Below are positions 32,493 through 33,883 of a stretch of 33,883 nucleotides of DNA, piece by piece. Where the stretch lies: NCBI GenBank assembly GCA_903861445.1, contig CAIOUK010000072.1:1-33883 (forward strand). Direction: 5' to 3'. The translations under genes and the position numbers were made by a program. Source of the DNA: an uncultured Verrucomicrobia subdivision 3 bacterium. GTDB lineage: Bacteria > Verrucomicrobiota > Verrucomicrobiia > Limisphaerales > UBA11358. Under the pieces are notes generated by a model, which searched no databases, had not been told where the DNA came from, and saw only the letters and a list, made by a program, of their open reading frames with translations. Every line of letters starts with the position of its first letter. Within the stretch, counting starts at the first letter, position 1.

Positions 32493-33731
32493 TTACCGTC
32501 TCCGTCCGCCGGGCGCGAAGTGGTAGCCGCCGTGGACGCGGCCGCCGCGCACTTTGCCGGGGAAGCCAGCGGGTGCGCCGGCCTTTGGCTCTTCAAACAA
32601 CGCGGTGTAGCGGTAATCGAAATTCTCCAGCTTCACGCGCGGGATTTTCTGGCTGATGAAGCGTTCGATGGCGAACACGTGCGGCGCATCTTCGGCCACC
32701 ATGATGGTGAAGGCGTCGCCGGTGGCCGCTGCGCGACCCGTGCGCCCGATGCGGTGAATATAATCTTCCTGATGCTGCGGCACGTCGTAGTTCACGACGT
32801 GGCTCACGTCCGCGATGTCCAGTCCGCGCGCGGCGATGTCGGTGGCCACAAGCACTTCAAATTTGCCGTCGCGAAAACCTTGCAAGGCCTGTTCGCGTTC
32901 CTTTTGCGTGCGGTTGGAATGCAGCACGGCCACGGCATGATTCTCGCGCTTGAGCAGCGCGGCGCAACGGTCTGCGCCGTGTTTGGTGCGGCAGAAAACG
33001 ATGACGGAATCGTAGTTCACGCGCTTGAGCAGTTCGAGCAGTAGGTCGGTTTTCTGCGTGTCGGACACGGGATAAATGACGTGCTTCACGGATTCCGCCG
33101 GCGAACGGCGCGCGCCGATTTCGATGGTCTCCGGTTCGTGCATTGCCCATTGAATGAGCGTTTCGATCTGCGGTGGAACGGTGGCGGAAAACAGTGCGGA
33201 GTGGCGTTGCTTGGGGCATTTCTCCACGAGCCGTCGGACGTCAGGCAGGAACCCCATGTCGAGCATCCGGTCAGCTTCATCGAGGACGAGAAATTCCACC
33301 TTGTCGAGTTTCAACGTGCCTTGTTCCAAATGGTCGAGCAACCGTCCGGGTGTCGCGACGACGATGTCCGTGCCGGCTTTCAATTCGTCATTTTGTTTGC
33401 CATAGCCCACGCCGCCGAAGACGACGCAGACTTTCAAATCCGTGAAGCGCGCATAATCGCGGATGGCGGTCTCGACCTGCGCGGCGAGTTCGCGCGTGGG
33501 TTCGAGGATGAGCACACGCGGGCCGACGGGATTATGCGTGCCGAGTTTTGAGAGGATGGGCAAAGCGAACGCGGCGGTTTTGCCGGTGCCGGTCTGCGCG
33601 CTGCCGATGACGTCTTTGCCGGACAGCACGAGCGGAATCGCGCGGAGCTGAATGGGCGTGGGATCCACATAACCCATCGCCTTGACGCCTTCGAGAATTT
33701 TCTCGGAAAGACCTAATTTGCTAAAAGCCAT
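32493..33731 (-). CDS. rhlE: DEAD-box RNA helicase, RhlE type
   Basis: A 412-residue ATP-dependent RNA helicase. Motifs in order: Q-motif (PTPIQLRAIP), AQTGTGKT (motif I), PTRELAAQ (Ia), TPGRLLD (Ib), DEAD (II), SAT (III), then in the second domain FCRTKHGADR, ATDIAARGLDI and HRIGRTGR (VI). The tail is short and Gly/Arg-rich (about 390-412), likely for RNA contact. Family roles are ribosome maturation and mRNA turnover; cold-shock use is common. I chose ATG 33731 (MAFSKLGLS) because the family starts there; an upstream in-frame start at 33746 adds five residues. It is independent of the polysaccharide locus. Confidence 0.95.
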   Translation of the reverse strand: MAFSKLGLSEKILEGVKAMGYVDPTPIQLRAIPLVLSGKDVIGSAQTGTGKTAAFALPILSKLGTHNPVGPRVLILEPTRELAAQVETAIRDYARFTDLKVCVVFGGVGYGKQNDELKAGTDIVVATPGRLLDHLEQGTLKLDKVEFLVLDEADRMLDMGFLPDVRRLVEKCPKQRHSALFSATVPPQIETLIQWAMHEPETIEIGARRSPAESVKHVIYPVSDTQKTDLLLELLKRVNYDSVIVFCRTKHGADRCAALLKRENHAVAVLHSNRTQKEREQALQGFRDGKFEVLVATDIAARGLDIADVSHVVNYDVPQHQEDYIHRIGRTGRAAATGDAFTIMVAEDAPHVFAIERFISQKIPRVKLENFDYRYTALFEEPKAGAPAGFPGKVRGGRVHGGYHFAPGGRRR

Positions 33732-33821
33732 GTGAAAGAGTAGCAAATGCGCGAATTATGGGAAGCCGTGAATTGAGCTTTGTGGTTGCGGGTGGAATCC
33801 GCCTGCCGTTAGCCTGCCGCG

Positions 33822-33883
33822 ATGCAAACGCTCGTCGAAGATTTTCTGCAATACCTGCGGCACGAGCGCGGCCAGTCGGATAA
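33822..33883 (+). CDS. XerC/XerD-like tyrosine recombinase (5' end only)
   Basis: The first 20 codons (MQTLVEDFLQYLRHERGQSD) match the start of the N-terminal SAM-like DNA-binding domain of XerC/XerD recombinases (FLxYLxxERGxS). The catalytic domain lies beyond the window. Most likely the chromosome-dimer resolvase, a housekeeping gene; an integrase cannot be excluded from 20 residues. It is divergent from the helicase, with 90 bases between starts. Confidence 0.7.
   Translation, partial: MQTLVEDFLQYLRHERGQSD

Noticed and set aside
3503..33883. Integrative element bounded by tRNA-Arg and the Xer-like recombinase
   Set aside because: I found no repeat of the tRNA 3' end elsewhere, no phage or transfer genes, and the recombinase start looks like housekeeping XerC/XerD.
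1..33883. CRISPR arrays, insertion sequences, rRNA genes, SusC/SusD pair
   Set aside because: No regularly spaced direct repeats, transposase motifs, rRNA sequence, TonB-receptor or SusD-like proteins were seen on either strand.

Overview
The window looks like chromosomal DNA of a carbohydrate-degrading Verrucomicrobiota bacterium, most likely of the Pedosphaera/Limisphaerales type. The evidence is many secreted glycoside hydrolases and a sulfatase, a giant DUF6288-like secreted protein whose C-terminal module ends in FYLLK, a degenerate pilin-like gene with a DAAANQFALEKN core, and few Shine-Dalgarno sites. The taxonomic call is from protein style only; no rRNA is present.

Left flank (1-3578): housekeeping and accessory genes. 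These are ribosomal protein L31 (cut by the window start), a small lipoprotein and a radical SAM/SPASM-type protein on the minus strand, tRNA-Gln(UUG) on the plus strand, a GntR-LacI type regulator on the minus strand, and tRNA-Arg(CCU) on the minus strand.

Centre (about 3700-32050): one long, entirely plus-strand polysaccharide-degradation locus of twelve intact genes. In order: sulfatase fused to an SGNH esterase-like domain; transglutaminase-like protein 1; SASA-type carbohydrate esterase; a strong hairpin terminator; Tat-exported (alpha/alpha)6-barrel glycosidase; transglutaminase-like protein 2; a frameshifted amidohydrolase remnant; a standalone SGNH hydrolase paralogous to the sulfatase's C-terminal domain; GH127-type beta-L-arabinofuranosidase; GH78-type alpha-L-rhamnosidase; a 1,563-residue multidomain secreted protein; GH2 glycosidase; SDR oxidoreductase; mannonate dehydratase; GH106-type alpha-L-rhamnosidase. 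Nearly all products carry export signals. The SDR and mannonate dehydratase are the cytoplasmic exceptions and point to hexuronate breakdown to 2-keto-3-deoxygluconate. Together the genes suggest a target glycan rich in L-rhamnose, L-arabinofuranose, galactose-like residues and glucuronate, decorated with sulfate and acyl esters, such as an arabinogalactan, a rhamnogalacturonan-like pectin, or a sulfated algal rhamnan or ulvan. This is inference. There is no SusC/SusD pair and no transporter in the window.

The least explained part of the locus is the pair of secreted transglutaminase-like proteins (C361/H387 and C434/H460), which share an alpha-helical N-terminus, a papain-like core and a beta-sandwich C-terminus. 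Their upstream DNA also shares two short motifs at near-identical spacing, suggesting a segmental duplication.

Right flank (32078-33883): a pilin-like gene broken by a single-base frameshift, a RhlE-type DEAD-box RNA helicase on the minus strand, and the first 20 codons of a XerC/XerD-like recombinase running off the window.
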